Below, in pieces: positions 12,501-25,700 of a stretch of 64,000 nucleotides of DNA; the first letter of the stretch is position 1; every line of letters begins with the position of its first letter. Position numbers and translations under genes: made by a program. Below the pieces are notes generated by a model that saw only the letters and a program-made list of their open reading frames with translations, was not told where the DNA came from and ran no database searches. This stretch comes from Amaranthus tricolor (taxonomy: Eukaryota > Streptophyta > Magnoliopsida > Caryophyllales > Amaranthaceae). The stretch is taken from positions 30,205,070-30,269,069 of the forward strand of contig NC_080050.1 in NCBI RefSeq assembly GCF_026212465.1, read 5' to 3'.

Positions 12501-15500
12501 AAAGATCCATTCTACACATAAAATCAAAATACTCAATTCTTCCATACACTAGGGCATTTAGCATACGGATTGTTGGGTAGTTAAACCCATTGATTCTAAA
12601 CACTTATTTGATTAATCATTAAATATCTAGTGTTTGGTAAAATCAGGTCAAAACAGATATGGGTAAAGTGACTGATAAGAGTATATAATTCTTGCAGGTA
12701 TCAACCATAGCTTACCCAAAAACAAAATAAAAAAGACCAAATATGTCATTTCAACACACCCTTCCCAACAATACTAGTTGAAGTAGCATTTGGCTCACGG
12801 ATTGTGGGGTCAGGGGTGGTTTAACCATTGATTCTTGTTACGTATTTGATTAACCATTAAATATCTAGAGTTAGGTAAAATTAGGTAAAAACTGATATGG
12901 GTAAAGTGACTGATAAGAGCATATGATTCTTGCAGGTATCAACTGTAGCTTACCCAAATCAAACTAAAAAGGATCAAATATGCCATTGCAACACACCCTT
13001 CCCGACAAAACTTATTGAAACAACATACCAAAAAATGGAGGGTAGGCACAATCAACGCTAACCTTTATTTACCTAACACAAGAAATAGCTTGTTCGCCTA
13101 CTCAGCCCTCTAGCTCTCAAAATTTACCTCAATGCCTCCGAATATCAATTACCAAACACACCCACTAACAAATTATTGAGGCACATATAAAAATATTTAA
13201 TAGTTAGAATTGTCTTCAACATGCATGCTCTTCTTACACCCGAATTCTTAGTCTAGTGTCCACTAATTCCATTTTAGAACCAAAAAAGTACCCACCCACA
13301 TGGAACCACACACTCTATTTCTTCTACACATATGGGTTTTGGCACATTTAAGCTTGAACAACCTTCCTTTTTTTGCATGTCCAAACCAACTGGTTTTCTT
13401 TAAAAAAAAATGGAGAAAATATTTACCAATGAGGAAGCACTTCACCTCCCCAATGCACCGACTTAATTCCCAATCTTCGGTGATTATCTCTTTCAGTGGA
13501 ATTACTATAGAGAACACAAAAGAGAAAATTAGCTACCTCACAAAAACTAAATTTAATTCCAAGTCTTCTGCACCTCTCAAACCAATAATACAAAAGTATG
13601 GGTCCTCAATAAAGTATGAACTCTCAAACCAAGTCAAGTAGCTCTCTTGACCGATTTCAGACATAAAGATGTTCCTATGTCTCACGAAATTTGCCCCACT
13701 TTCCTTTTTAGTTCGTCCTATTAAATTTGTCTCATTTCTATTTTTGGTCATAACTCACGCTCTTTAATTTTTCATCCACATACTTAACTTACCTTTTCAT
13801 CTCATTCATAAAAAATTTTATGTTTTCCCATAAAATATCACCTTACCCACCTTTCTTAATTTTCCCACCAATTGACAACGGGGCACTTCTCATGGGACAG
13901 AGCGAATACTCCTGAAAGACTTACACCCCTACAATCACATAATCTAAAGCACAATAGTTGTAAAGCGAACAAAAATAGGGGGAGATGGACAACAGTTGTC
14001 TCCTTACGTGTCAAATCTTTTTGATGAAAAAGTAGTAACTTCAGTAAAAATTAGTTAAACAGTATAGCCTTTACATCTCTCCTCTCTAATACTCACTCAC
14101 TTAATTAAATATGATGATTCAATTATATCTAAATAATATTTTATGGTTTGCATAAAAAATGAAAATATAATTTTATAAAGAATGGCGATAATATGGAGCT
14201 TATAAAGAAAATATGAGGAATATGGTATGATGTGAGCATGAAGTTGGTATAATTATGATGGATACACACTTATATAGTAGATGGGATGGTTTAAGATTCA
14301 TACCCAAGTGAGAAGACGTGAGTTTGACATTTCTCTTGCCATGGTGGTGGGTGGTGGATAGGTGATAAAAATGAGAAAATGGGTAAGGGTTCCTAAATTT
14401 GCTCACCCATTTCGTCATCCATACAATATGACCATGGTGCGAAAACTCAATCGAGTTAACTCTTAAAAAGGTTTTCTAAACTACTAAAGCGTCATTTGCC
14501 CTTTAGTCACATTCTGTCAGTTTAAGCGCATCAAACCAAAAATACTAACATATTTGGCATAACCAACTTTGCTTGATAAAACTCTCCTTAATGGCTTCCT
14601 AAGTTTATAAAAGAAATGGTCATTCATTCACTCATCAATAACAACAAAAAAGGGTGGAGAAAATACACAAGAAAGGCACAAAAACAACCAAAACTCCAAT
14701 CACTTACAACTTGGTTAAAAGCTGTAAAGGAATGAATCTTGATTTAAAAGTCCAACATTAAACCTTGAAGCAAAGAACAAGTTGTCAGATTTAGGTAAAC
14801 CCATCTTTCTTTACTATTAATTTGTGTCCAAGATGTTTTTTGAAGTTAGAGTTTCTGTTTAAGCAAGTGCTTTTTTGAGCCCCTTAGCTAAAAGAGATTC
14901 TGAGGGGGAAAGGAAGTCACACAACAATGTCAAACGCTTAAACCCGATATATTAAAAGTTTGCTATATAAACTAAAAAAATTTCAGTAGTAGTCGTCCAC
15001 ATGAATCTTGTTCTCCATTCATTAGAATTTTTTACCATCAAACCTTTTAGACTAATCCTTTTATTTCTTTCACATTAACGTTTCGACCTCTTTTAAATCC
15101 CCTGAGTTCCAACAAATATTTTTTGAAAGCCATAGGTTTCAAGGGGGAAACAAAGTAGACAAGTAAAAGGAAGGCATGAAATGCATCACAATGGTTATCA
15201 CATTGCAAGTTGCAACCAAACCACATCTATGAATTATGTCATTAACGGATATACAAAATCCAGCAACCAATCTAGCATCTAAAAAGTTGATAATGTACCT
15301 AAAAGCCTACAATGTCCGCTAACAAGCTAAGACCTATGAAATACGTTGGATCATGAAATTGGCTCCTCATCTATAATGGTTATTAGGATTTCTAAGGCAA
15401 AAATCATGAACAATAAACAGATTTAGCAAAATTGGACAATCCTATGGATACAAACTTTTGCCTACTATCATGCCCAGGATACAATGAATACATCAAAACC

Positions 15501-16134
15501 AATTCATCCTTCTAGATCATATGACATTTAAGATAATATATAATATGGAATAGAATGCAAAAGGATGCAATAAGCCATTCATGACACAAACAATGGTGGA
15601 TCATGGATGTCCATCGTACATAAAAATCTGAAGTAATAGGAAAACTAGTCCATGTTACTAACAAAAATTTAAAAAAAAAAAAAAACAACACTATCTTTGT
15701 ATTAGATAACTATATAAAAGTACTAGCTTTGCACATCATGCCAATGCCATCTTAATTGTATCCAAGTAAGACTATATATTATATCCGAATATTGCTGCTA
15801 GGGTGAGAGTCGGATCTTATCCTCTTGGATTCGATTCTCGTTACCTCCTCCTCCTCCTCCTCCTCCTCCTCCCCTGCTCAGCCCACCCAGTGCCCCAATA
15901 ATATTGCTACTAGGGTTTTCAAAATCATGGGCTATGAACCCATTTCTCAAATATCCAACCCGATATTGACGATTAAAAGCACAATTTATAATCATCCGAA
16001 ATCTCGATTCAACAAAAAATATCAAAAAAAAATTAATGAAAGATAAAGTGAAAGGAAGTACCATATTCAGTGCGAGGACGCTTAAGCACGCCAGGAGGGG
16101 GATACACAGGTGCCTGTTGACCCCATTCCGCCAT
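9530..16134 (-). CDS. RRM RNA-binding protein (NSR/RBP1-like), six exons
   Basis: Exons on the minus strand, in order: 16134-16062, 11073-10940, 10821-10548, 10459-10398, 9988-9907, 9636-9530. All junctions are GT-AG and in phase, giving 243 aa. The N-terminal half is low-complexity (Pro, Met, Gly) with a short basic stretch 'KRPR' near residue 18. A single RRM spans about 144-226: RNP2 'LYVEGL' (145-150), helix 'STKREVSHIFRPF', RNP1-like 'YPLILCFVDF' (185-194). The tail is 'GGGGSRGRH'. Order and motifs match plant nuclear RNA-binding proteins of the nuclear-speckle RBP/RBP1-like group, which affect splicing. RNP1 lacks the usual G-F-G-F core, which I believe is common in this subfamily. Exon 2 was placed at AG 11074 because only that acceptor keeps frame with exon 1 and gives 'EYDMPP'. 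Intron 1 is about 5 kb. Confidence 0.88.
12551..13025. repeat. Two-copy ~237-bp tandem direct repeat
   Basis: Copy 1 (about 12551-12787) and copy 2 (about 12788-13025) share 'ttgattaaccattaaatatct', 'gatatgggtaaagtgactga', 'ttcttgcaggtatcaac' and 'caacacacccttccc' in the same order, with scattered substitutions. It is a local duplication in intron 1 of the RRM gene. Each copy carries 'ttcttgcaggtatc', which resembles a splice acceptor, but no usable exon follows. Confidence 0.8.
13709..13910. mobile_element. Stowaway-like MITE in RRM-gene intron 1
   Basis: The left end 'agttcgtcctattaaatttg' is weakly mirrored by 'catgggacagagcgaatact' at the right. The interior resembles the element at about 1947-2141 ('ttaaatttgtctcat'). 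The ends are degraded. Confidence 0.5.
15844..15873. repeat. (CTC)n trinucleotide microsatellite
   Basis: About ten uninterrupted CTC units inside intron 1 of the RRM gene, roughly 190 bp downstream of its first exon in transcript direction. The open frames across it (poly-Ser/poly-Gly) are simple-repeat artefacts. Confidence 0.95.
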
Positions 16135-16396
16135 TATTCCCGTATACGAAACTTGTAAAATCGCAGGAAACCCTAAAATTGAATAATACTTGTCGATTTT
16201 CTCAGGAGTGTTTTTGTCTGAGTTTTAGACAAAAACCCTAATTTTTTGTACTCTAATTGGGATACAAGCAATTGGTTGTAGAATCCCAGCCTCTATCGGC
16301 TTAGAGCACTAAAACCGCAACAAGGTATAGAACAAAGATGATTTCTAATCCTAATTCCTTTGCCTATTCGGAAACCACTTCTAGGTTAAAATATAT

Positions 16397-16625
16397 GGTG
16401 GGTTTGGCAAATTAGTTTATTGAGTAATTTTAGCTTATTTTGATATAAATAGATTAATTGGTTGAAACAGTTTATTATTATGAATAAGCTGTTTTTGAAC
16501 AAGCTGCTTATAGCAGCGGGTTCAAAATCAACTGGTCAAACCAGTTATTAAAATCAGATGGTTAAATCAACCACTGTAATCAGTTATCAGCTACCAGCTA
16601 CCAGCCATTTGCTAAACACCCTCTT
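16397..16625. mobile_element. Probable MITE with 'gggtttggcaaat' ends
   Basis: The left end 'ggtgggtttggcaaatt' mirrors the right end 'atttgctaaacaccctc'. The interior is rich in 'aaactgg/ccagtt' and 'agctaccagcta' motifs. It sits just upstream of the RRM gene promoter. No clean target duplication was found; a related but diverged sequence lies at about 4262-4500. Confidence 0.45.
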
Positions 16626-17810
16626 ATTTTTTGTACGAAACTGTCACGCTGTGAGATAAATTAATAAGAGGATATCCTAGTTTTAAAATGATTGTTTTAG
16701 TATATAAAATAAAATATATATTTTAACATTTAAAATAACATGCTTAAAATTAAATAATTAAATGTAAGTATTCTAAATCTGAAAATAATTGTTAAAATTT
16801 TATTAGTTGAACTATTTAGCTCAACCTAAATGTTTTTTAATTGAGGATTTGTGAAGCACTTTTTTACTTGAGTTATTTAATTCATGTATGAAACTGCCTC
16901 ATACAAGTGACACAACAATTTATGTAGACTTAATCAATTCTGTCATGGTATTGCAATAGCGAATTTATATTTCTAGAGAGTCGAACTAGCCAGTTTAAAA
17001 CTTAGACACGTAATGTTGTTTTGGACCATGTCCTTAATGCGATCTTATAAATAATCCTATTAAGGCTAATATGTTAGTAGCAATTAAAAAAAAAAGAGTT
17101 TGATTAAATGAATTGATTTTAAATTAGCTTTTTTTGGCACGATTTTTGTCTTGTCAATTACTGCAAAAATAGTTTAAATATGTCAAAGTCTCTGATTATT
17201 ATTCCCTTGAATAAAATGTATATCTAATTCTAACTAAGATAAAATGTTAATTGATGCTTATTTTATCTAATTAGTAAAAAATAGCTTAACAAGTTTAACT
17301 TCAATTATTATGTTTATTAAGACGAATCTTAAAATTGGTTTTCATCTAACATGCTTAATGTTACATGTTGGTTAGTTGAACATTAGGTTACTTGTAGACT
17401 TGAATGTATATGTGACCATTGCTTTATCATGATAGTACGCAATACACATGGCCTTACACGTGTCATATCTTTTAATTTTATTTTTAAATTATTTTTATCA
17501 TTTATAATCTACTTTAATTTATTTTATTTTATTTATTTATTTAGTTTTATGTAATTTATTTAATTTCATTATTAATTTAATATATTAGATTTTAATTTAA
17601 AATTAGTTTCTTAATTTATTTTTATGTTATTTAAAATTATTTATTTAAATATTTTTTTTAAATAACCTATTCCCTTCGTTCCCTTTTTATTTGTCCATTT
17701 TAGGTTTTCGACTTTAGGAGATAAATTTTAATAAAGTTTTAAATAATATATTAAAGGTAAAATATATTTATATGGGATATAATTGAAAAATTATTTAAAA
17801 TAATTACATT

Positions 17811-18075
17811 TATTGTCCATCTGCTGTGAATAATCCCTATTATTGATTATTTATAAATAATCCAACCTTTGTATATTATTTACTGACAGCACCCATTAAC
17901 CGGTAAGACCAACAAAAAAGTATAAGGTGGAAGAAGAAGTGAGCGTAACGGCTAGTAGGTACCTACATTAACCGGTTACAACATGGAAAGGGGTGTTGTC
18001 AACAAATAATACACAAAGGTTGAATTATTTAAAAATAATCAATAGTAGGGATTATTCACAGCAGATAAACAATAG
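17811..18075. mobile_element. Non-autonomous foldback/MULE-like element, ~80-bp inverted arms
   Basis: The left arm (about 17811-17893: 'catctgctgtgaataatccc', 'caacctttgtatattattt', 'gacagcaccc') is the near-perfect inverse of the right arm (about 17990-18075: 'gggtgttgtcaacaaataat', 'aaggttgaattattt', 'gggattattcacagcagat'). About 100 bp in the centre holds 'attaaccggt' twice. It has no coding capacity, and the target duplication is not evident. Confidence 0.75.
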
Positions 18076-19705
18076 GGGATTCTTCTGGACAAATTTTCCT
18101 TTGTTTTAATCCATAGATTATCATTATACTTTTTGTAATAGTCCACGCTAAATATTCATCATCATAACCAATATATATTGCTTATAAAAACTATGATAAA
18201 GGTTTGAGGAGGAATAAAGACGGTAAAAAATAACTTTATTAAAGAAGTTTGGACCAAGGAGACTATTTGCTCGATAAAGACATGCAAATAAAAGCAAAGA
18301 CAAGACAAATTACATGGCAAAATAAGATAAATATAATAAATAGTGTTAACAAACTAGATAAATCTAAATTCTAATCATAAAGGCACAACATGTAATCATG
18401 ACAAAGATTACTGCCAACGGTCTACATAAAAATTTAGTGCCTCAAATAGAATTATCCCTATTTAAGTATTCGGAGAGATGCAACCCCTATTCTTTCTTTC
18501 AATACTTGGTTTCTATTCTTATTCATCTTGGTGTGCCTATACACATCCATGTTATCATTTACATCTTTGTTGCTTTCATCTTATACTCATATACGACATA
18601 TCTTCTTAACTAGCCAACATTATATCTCATGAAACAAGACAAGTCGGATTGTAATTTGTTAAATATATCGTTTACTATACTTAGAGAGTTGAAAATCTCC
18701 TATCACGTGTAATCCTAATTGTAACACTAAACCTAATTACTATCTATTTAGACTAAGATGTTAATAAGAATAATTCACATAAACCCAAAAATTAATAACA
18801 TTTATCTTAACATAATAACATTATAAAAGTGAAAATCCCACCAATAAAACCTAATTATAATCCAACAAGATAAAATTAACTCAAAATAGAATAAAATTAA
18901 AGGTTATTACTTTCAAATAAAAAATAAATCCAAATGTCAAACTTTTATTATTTTTCATAAACACTAATCGATTCATCTAATACTCGTAATTATAGCGTAT
19001 TATTTATAAATTAATTTATAAATTAAGTTATTAAAAAGCCATAAAATAAGTATTATAGTGTATTATGTCACTACGTGATAACTTGCAAATTGGTTGCTCC
19101 TGCAAATCACCTACAATCTAAAATCAAAACATAAAGTGTCAACCACAAAAGGTTGAGCATGTAAATATACTTCACATAAAATATTTTACAATTAATAATG
19201 AAGACATGCTTTCATAGTCGGGGAGAAGCAAATAACGCATAATAGTTTGAAAATAAAATCTTAAACTTTCGCGCGCACTAAGTATCTAGTTGAGAGAATG
19301 CTCTATAACTCCAAAACTATGTCTTCAATGGCAATTTACCTCAAGATATAACAGAGACTCAATTACCTCGTGCTCACAACTTTCAACGTATAATGAAAAA
19401 ATAGACTCATGGTCTATTAAATATTACTCCAAGTCACAATCAAACATTCATACCAATATTTCAGTAACCATAAATAATAATTTATCATCTAACTTAATTC
19501 AATTTATGATGACATAACATGCAATAAAAATTAGACTGATTAATCTCTTCAAAAAAGAGACATTATTCACTTGTAGCTCCGTTGTCGGGTGCTCAATTCC
19601 ACCAAATACTAAAATCTCTAAAATGATTTCTCTATGAAGTTGCATCCTAACTAGACAATAAGATCGATTACTAACATTAGTCATTAAGTATTATAACAAA
19701 ATAAT

Positions 19706-19706
19706 C

Positions 19707-19748
<42 letters not shown>
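19706..19748. repeat. (ATT)n microsatellite
   Basis: Uninterrupted ATT/TTA trinucleotide run of about 43 bp in spacer DNA. Confidence 0.95.
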
Positions 19749-19904
19749 CCTTTTGCATCTCTCCTTGGTAATTGACAAAAAATATCTCAAAAAATTCATC
19801 TACTAATACGGTACAACACACAAATAGACGGTAATACATCAAGCCTAAAATCTTGATGATTCATCACAATGCTAACAATTAAAATACCTAGTTTAACCTA
19901 GATA

Positions 19905-20410
19905 AAAATATATATCATTTATATGTAGTTAAAATATAGTTAGAGTGCCAACTATTACATTCTAAACACCAACTTACAAGTAATTAGAAGGCTAATTTGA
20001 ATCAATTAAAACGTCAACTGTAGTGCATTAAAATACCAACTATAACATTCTAAAACACCAATTATACTAAAATTCCAACTTCAATATGTAGTTAAAATGC
20101 CTTCTTCAAACTAGATAAAATATCAACTATATGTAGTTAAAATGCCAACTATAATTAATATGCCAACTTTAGAATGTAAATACACCAACATAATCTAGTT
20201 AAAATGTCAACTTTAATGCATTAAATACCAACTTCAATATTCTAAAATAAAAATTATAACATTCAAAAAAATTAAACTCACCAATTTAAACTAGTTAAAT
20301 TACCAACTTAAGCATGATAACACACCAACTTAAGATAATCAAAACTGCAACTTAAGTATGCTAATATATCAACTACAAAATGTCAACTTAAGCTAGTTCA
20401 ATCAATGGAA
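19905..20410. repeat. Degenerate ~20-30-bp repeat array ('tagttaaaatgccaact')
   Basis: The motif 'ccaact' followed by an A/T-rich linker and 'agttaaaat' or 'attctaaaa' recurs about every 20-30 bp for 500 bp. Copies differ in linker length and sequence, so this is an old minisatellite-like array rather than a homogeneous satellite. No ORF spans it. Confidence 0.7.
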
Positions 20411-22214
20411 AATCAACAATATTATTCATTGTGAATTAATTGAATGATAACCTATTAGTATTGAGCAGAATGAAAAATCAAAACACATAATGAAACTACA
20501 CTCAATTTGAATAAGAAATGCTCTCACTATTATATTAAGATTCAAATTATTTTAGGTTTGACAATATAGAAAGTAATTAAAATAATCTAATTGAATCAGA
20601 ACTTAATTTTTTTAATGAATTTAATGGTGAAAATTAAATTAGAGAAGAAGAAGAGTAGCTAGCCATAAATAATTTTATGCACAATTAGGATAAAAATCAT
20701 GAATGATATGATAAAGAAGAATAATCAGTAATCACCAATTCACCATGAATGTTTGTAAAAGAAGAAGGCATGAAGAAAATCGCATTTTTTTAGGTTTTAA
20801 ATTTCTTTTTTTAATAAAATTTTGGGGCGCTCTAAAAGTATGTATTTTTCAAATAGATTATCTCTTTAGAAAATTTGTATTTCACAAATTAAAAATCATA
20901 AAAATTACTAAATAGAAAAAATATTTATACAATCTTTATTATTTATCTTTATTTTAATACTCTATAGATAAAAGAAGTACTCCTATAGATAAGTGCTCCA
21001 ATAAAGCCACTGCTAGTGGGCCCTAAATTCACTCTTGTACTTTTTCCAAATAAAGGAAGAAAAACTAGGAAATTTTTATGACAGAAAAGATAAAGAAAAA
21101 TTTAAATGCCAAATAATTGTACTATTATTCTAATTACTTCTCTTTTATTATTTGTTCACTTTAAATTTTTTCACTTAAAGAGAAAAATTTAAATTCGATT
21201 TTTAAAATATATATTGAAAACAAAATATATTCATGTGGGGTATTGTTAGATCCGTCTTGATGCAAATAATTTTAATATATAATTTTTATAACTTTTTATA
21301 ATGCGTACGAAGAAATATCGAGGCTCAAAATTTACTTTAAAATGCGTATATAAAGTAAAGTTAACAAACAAAAAAAAATATTTGTTTTACCATTTTTTTT
21401 CCACCTTAGTTATTACTAATAAATAACAGAAGTAAATAGTAATATTAATTTCAAGAGAATATTAGTAATTCCTTTACTTGCAATGCTTTCTCATGCATCA
21501 ATGCATTAATTCAATTTTTAATATCTCTAATTATGTAAAATAAAAAATTATAAAAATTTGATATTAATAATTATTGCAATGAGACGAATTAAACAAGATC
21601 TCATTTGACTATGTTTTAACTTATAAATTAAAAACTAATTACAAATTAAGAGTGATGAATAAATAATGTTATTTTTTCTAATGTTTTAAGTAATATAAAA
21701 CGGAGGAAATATTTAGTTCAGTATTTGAAAATTTTTTACTTTTGTAGGAAAAGTTTAATTCTCATAAAAAATGAATAATTTTTTATTTTCTTATTGAGAA
21801 TGGTGCCAGTCGGACTTTGTTTTTACTTTTGTAACAAAAGTTCATTTTCTTTCACATTTGCAACAAATAAAATCAAAATGAATAAAGAAAAAATCCATAT
21901 AAATAACCATTGAAACTGATATATTAATTCATACTTTCTCCGTTTTGAAATATTCGCAACATAAAGTTTTCGACACTATTCAATATTCATGGTTCAAGTT
22001 TATTTTATATATTGCGGCTAATGTGTAAGAAAAAATATAGTCAGATGAGATCTTGTTTAAATCGTCTAATCGAAAATTTTTATAATTTTTAGATATGTAT
22101 ATTTCAATATATAAATAATTAAAATAATATATTAAATTGCGTGAAAAGTTAAATATAACAAGGTAAATTTATTTTCATGATTTGTCTAATAATCACTTTT
22201 TTTCACTTGTTCTT

Positions 22215-22785
22215 CAATAATCTTTGACTTGTACTTGGGAGTTGGGCGGACGCGACCACCAACTTAAATTGCATTCTCTCTCCTCTTTTTCAGACAATAA
22301 AAAGATAAAAAAACAAAAAAACATTCTCTCTCTTGTTTCCCTTACTCTCTCCTCCTTACTTTCTCTCTCTTTACCGGCCTCCATCGCCGGCAAACTCGCC
22401 GTCCTTAAACTTCCCAACTCTGTCTAACATCTTTTACTCATATATTATTTTGCACAGTTGTGATCTTGTTTGAATCGAAGAGAAGAAGAAAAAGAATTTA
22501 TCTAGGAATTTGTGCTAGTAAACCAAGGTTGATCTGCTGTGGGAAGTGAAATGAGTTAAGGATTTTTGGGAAAAGTGTAAAATTTAGATCTGGGGTTTTA
22601 ATTTTGTTGCTAAATACTCAAATTTTAGCACCTAAATTGACTGGTTGATTTTGGTGTAATTTTATTTTGTTTTTGGGTGAATGGTCAAGGAATCAAGCTA
22701 GAATTAATGGTGGTATAGAAGAGGATGAAAGGCAGTGATGTTAAAGATCGTAGAGGGAGGAGATTAAGTGAATTTCTCACATGGA
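22215..22785 (+). promoter_or_regulatory. Probable 5' UTR of the PRAF gene
   Basis: A CT-rich tract (about 22270-22375, 'ctctctctcctc') typical of plant leaders precedes the coding start. Several short upstream ATGs are present (for example at 22680, 22725, 22738 and 22781), the last overlapping the main start out of frame. They could reduce initiation at 22786. The transcription start was not determined. Confidence 0.45.
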
Positions 22786-25700
22786 ATGGCAGATCTTGTT
22801 AGTTATGGTAATGCCCATCGTGATATTGAACAGGTTATTCTCTTTTCTTTCAAACCATCTTTAATTCTTATTTGACTTTTAAATACTAAACCCGTTTAGT
22901 GGAAGTCATTTAACGATAGGGTTTAATGAACAATTGGGTTTTTTTTTGTTGGTCAATTTGAAGTTAATTTTGACTTGTCTAAGACTATTTGATGAAATGT
23001 GAATGTGGGTTGAATGTTGATTTGTGTTAACCAACATGTTTGATTAGTTATTAGTTTGTCTTGGATAAAAATTGATGTTTTTTTTGATTGTGTTGTGTTG
23101 TCGTTGGAATTTCAATTACTACATTGTCTATTAAAGGAGCATTGATGAGGATTTTAATTAGGATGGTCCCATGTTTCACATCATTCCTTTGTTTTTATTA
23201 TTATGGGTTTAGAAATTTCTCTAAGTTGGGATTTTGTAATGTGAGGAAGCTGGTTACTGTTTGGATTTTGGAATTTTTAAAAATCTTGTGATGCTACACT
23301 TTGTTGGTTCTTGCTATGAAGAATGAAAATATGAAGGGGACGGGCTGTTTGATTACTTGAGATATTTGATGTACATGGGGGACATATTTGGATGAGCTTT
23401 TGTTGTGATCAAGGCATGAAACTACTCTTAGGTTGTAATTTATTTCCTTCCATTTGAGTTTGTTACATTTTGATCAAAGCTCTCAAATAGAAAATTACAA
23501 TCACTATGTCGCAAACTCTAAGGGATAGGGCATGGGCGGCCTTGGAACAGTTTGCTGCATGTTTTGTAATTTGTTGGATTAAGGCTTTAGCATTATTGTT
23601 GACTTGTTGTCGTTGTAATTCCAAGTAATTTTCGGTTTACTATAGATCAGGGGTTGAGAAAAGAATTTGAAAACTCTTATTTTTGCAGTGTTTTTAAACT
23701 GGGCCCTTCATTATATCAAAGATACAATTTTTTCACTTTAAGAAAAATATTCAAAATAAAATGTATTGTAACATTATATTCTAAAATTATTTCAAATATA
23801 AAAAAGTTTACAAGCAAATCGCTTAAAAATTATTGCTTAGGACCGGGCCTGAATAGTGCCATTTAATACTTGAGGCCCCTTATTTTCAGGGGTCCTAGGC
23901 GGTCAGCTACCCGGATTGGGCTCAAAACCGGCCAAATTTATCCTCTGGCTATCCATCTTTTGTTAGAATCAACCGCAATGCCAAAGCCTTCATTTCGTAC
24001 TGAATTTGGGAATTTCATGAATGTTGTAAATTTGGGGTATTTAGTCATAATTTTTGTTGTTCAACCACTATAAATTTATATATGCTGGTTGAACTAACCT
24101 AATGATTTTTTAATTCATGTGTTTTGTGGAAAGACCCACATTTTGCCTATTCTTTTGCGAATGTTTTTTGTAGGAAATGGGGAAAACTTTTAAAGGCCAA
24201 TGTAAGTAAGTTTTAGGGCCTTATTCTCTATGAATGTTTGAACTCAGAAATTAATAATTTCAATTCTTCATTTGCAGACATTGGTTGCTTTAAAGAAGGG
24301 TGCTCAGTTACTCAAATATGGTCGTAAGGGTAAACCTAAATTTTGTCCATTCAGACTTTCTAGTGTAAGTTAATGATCCCCTGTCTGTGTTTCCTATTAA
24401 ATTAAGCTTATTGCTATTATTGAAGCACATTGTTGGAGAGCTAAATACTTGATTATCTCCTGTCATTGCACCGGTATGCTGTTAGAAATATGTAGGCTTG
24501 TGTCCTTGTATTATCCCGTGTTTCCCATTTAGATTGTTCGCATTCCTGCTGAATGCTCATTCAAAAATCATTATGGGTTTTGAACACGTGGTCATCGAAA
24601 TTTTTACACTCTTCATCTTTTGAATTGCACTATTATAAGTTATGACGTAAAAGGCAAGGCTTTTATTGCATTATATTGGTATTATATGTTGTTGCCAGGC
24701 CTGTTGTTACCTTGACTTCTGTTCTTCAGACGCGCAGTTAATTTCCAGAAAGTCGATAGGGTTTTTGGGTGTCATCAATGTGTTGCTTGTCTGAAGTTTG
24801 TCAAGATCACTATATTTCCAAGAACCTTAGTGCTCATTGTGGAATGTGGAACGGGATGGTATTTGTTTTCTTAGGAATGGTCAAAATGTTAAATTAGCTA
24901 CAAGAGTTAGAGATCCGTAAATTATTAATTATTCCTTCTTTCATCAGGTCTAGATGATTTATCAATCAGAAAATTTGGTGGAACGTAGTCATTTTTTCAA
25001 TAATTCTTCAACAGGCTTGTCATTTCGTCTGATCTGAATGTCCTTCGTTGGATTTACATCTTGTGAGAATATGACAATAAGATGATTAATGGGTATCATT
25101 TATTACATATAGAGATAAATAGATTATGACCCCACCAGGATATTAAAGTTTTATGATAAAATGAATTTTTCTTGTGAAAATATGAGAATAAGATGAATTA
25201 TGGGTATCATTTATTAAATATAGAGATAAATAGATTATGACTCCACCAGGATATTAAGTTATGTTTAAGATAAAATGGATTACCTTAGTTGCATTGTAGT
25301 CTCAGATTCTAGAAGGTTACAACTAGATTACTTGCTCTCTTGCAACCAAGTATTCAATTACTATCGAAAAATTGCTGAAGTCTTAATCCTAAATGATTAG
25401 GATTGACTACATGAGCAAGTGGTCGTCCATATGAATTTTCATTCCCATTCATTTCGATTTTTACCATATTCTTTCACTTATGCTCTTCAGGTCATTTTTA
25501 TTGGTCTTTTTCGCCCTCTTTTTTTTATATCTCTTATTTCAACTTCTTTTTCCCACTTTGCCAACACTTTTGTCGTTACACATGCTCAAACCATCTTGAA
25601 CCATTTTCTTTCATCTTCTCCTGAATATTAGCGAGGCCTAAACTTTTTCACATATCTTAGTTTTGAATTCTATTCCTTGGGCTCGAAGTATATCCACTCA

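Larger units (their letters stand above)
11074..16061 (-). other. Large first intron of the RRM gene
   Basis: About 4,990 bp with no exon-like ORF. Contents: a two-copy ~237-bp direct repeat (12551-13025), a Stowaway-like MITE (about 13709-13910), a (CTC)10 tract (15844-15873), and at about 14995-15125 a fragment ('gtcgtccacatgaat') resembling one at about 25420 in the PRAF intron. The ORFs at 13263-13641 and 14200-14418 show no recognisable protein features. Confidence 0.6.
16630..22210. other. Intergenic repeat-rich spacer upstream of PRAF
   Basis: No supportable gene. Holdings: foldback element 17811-18075; (ATT)n at 19706-19748; degenerate ~25-bp 'ccaacttaa' repeats 19905-20410; fragments of 'ctccgtt' Stowaway-like MITEs near 17667, 21130 and 21931. 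The ORFs at 18398 and 19290 carry no identifiable domains. Confidence 0.55.

Noticed and set aside
15798..16064. Poly-Gly / poly-Ser ORFs at the (CTC)n tract
   Set aside because: They arise from the microsatellite and lie in the first intron of the RRM gene.
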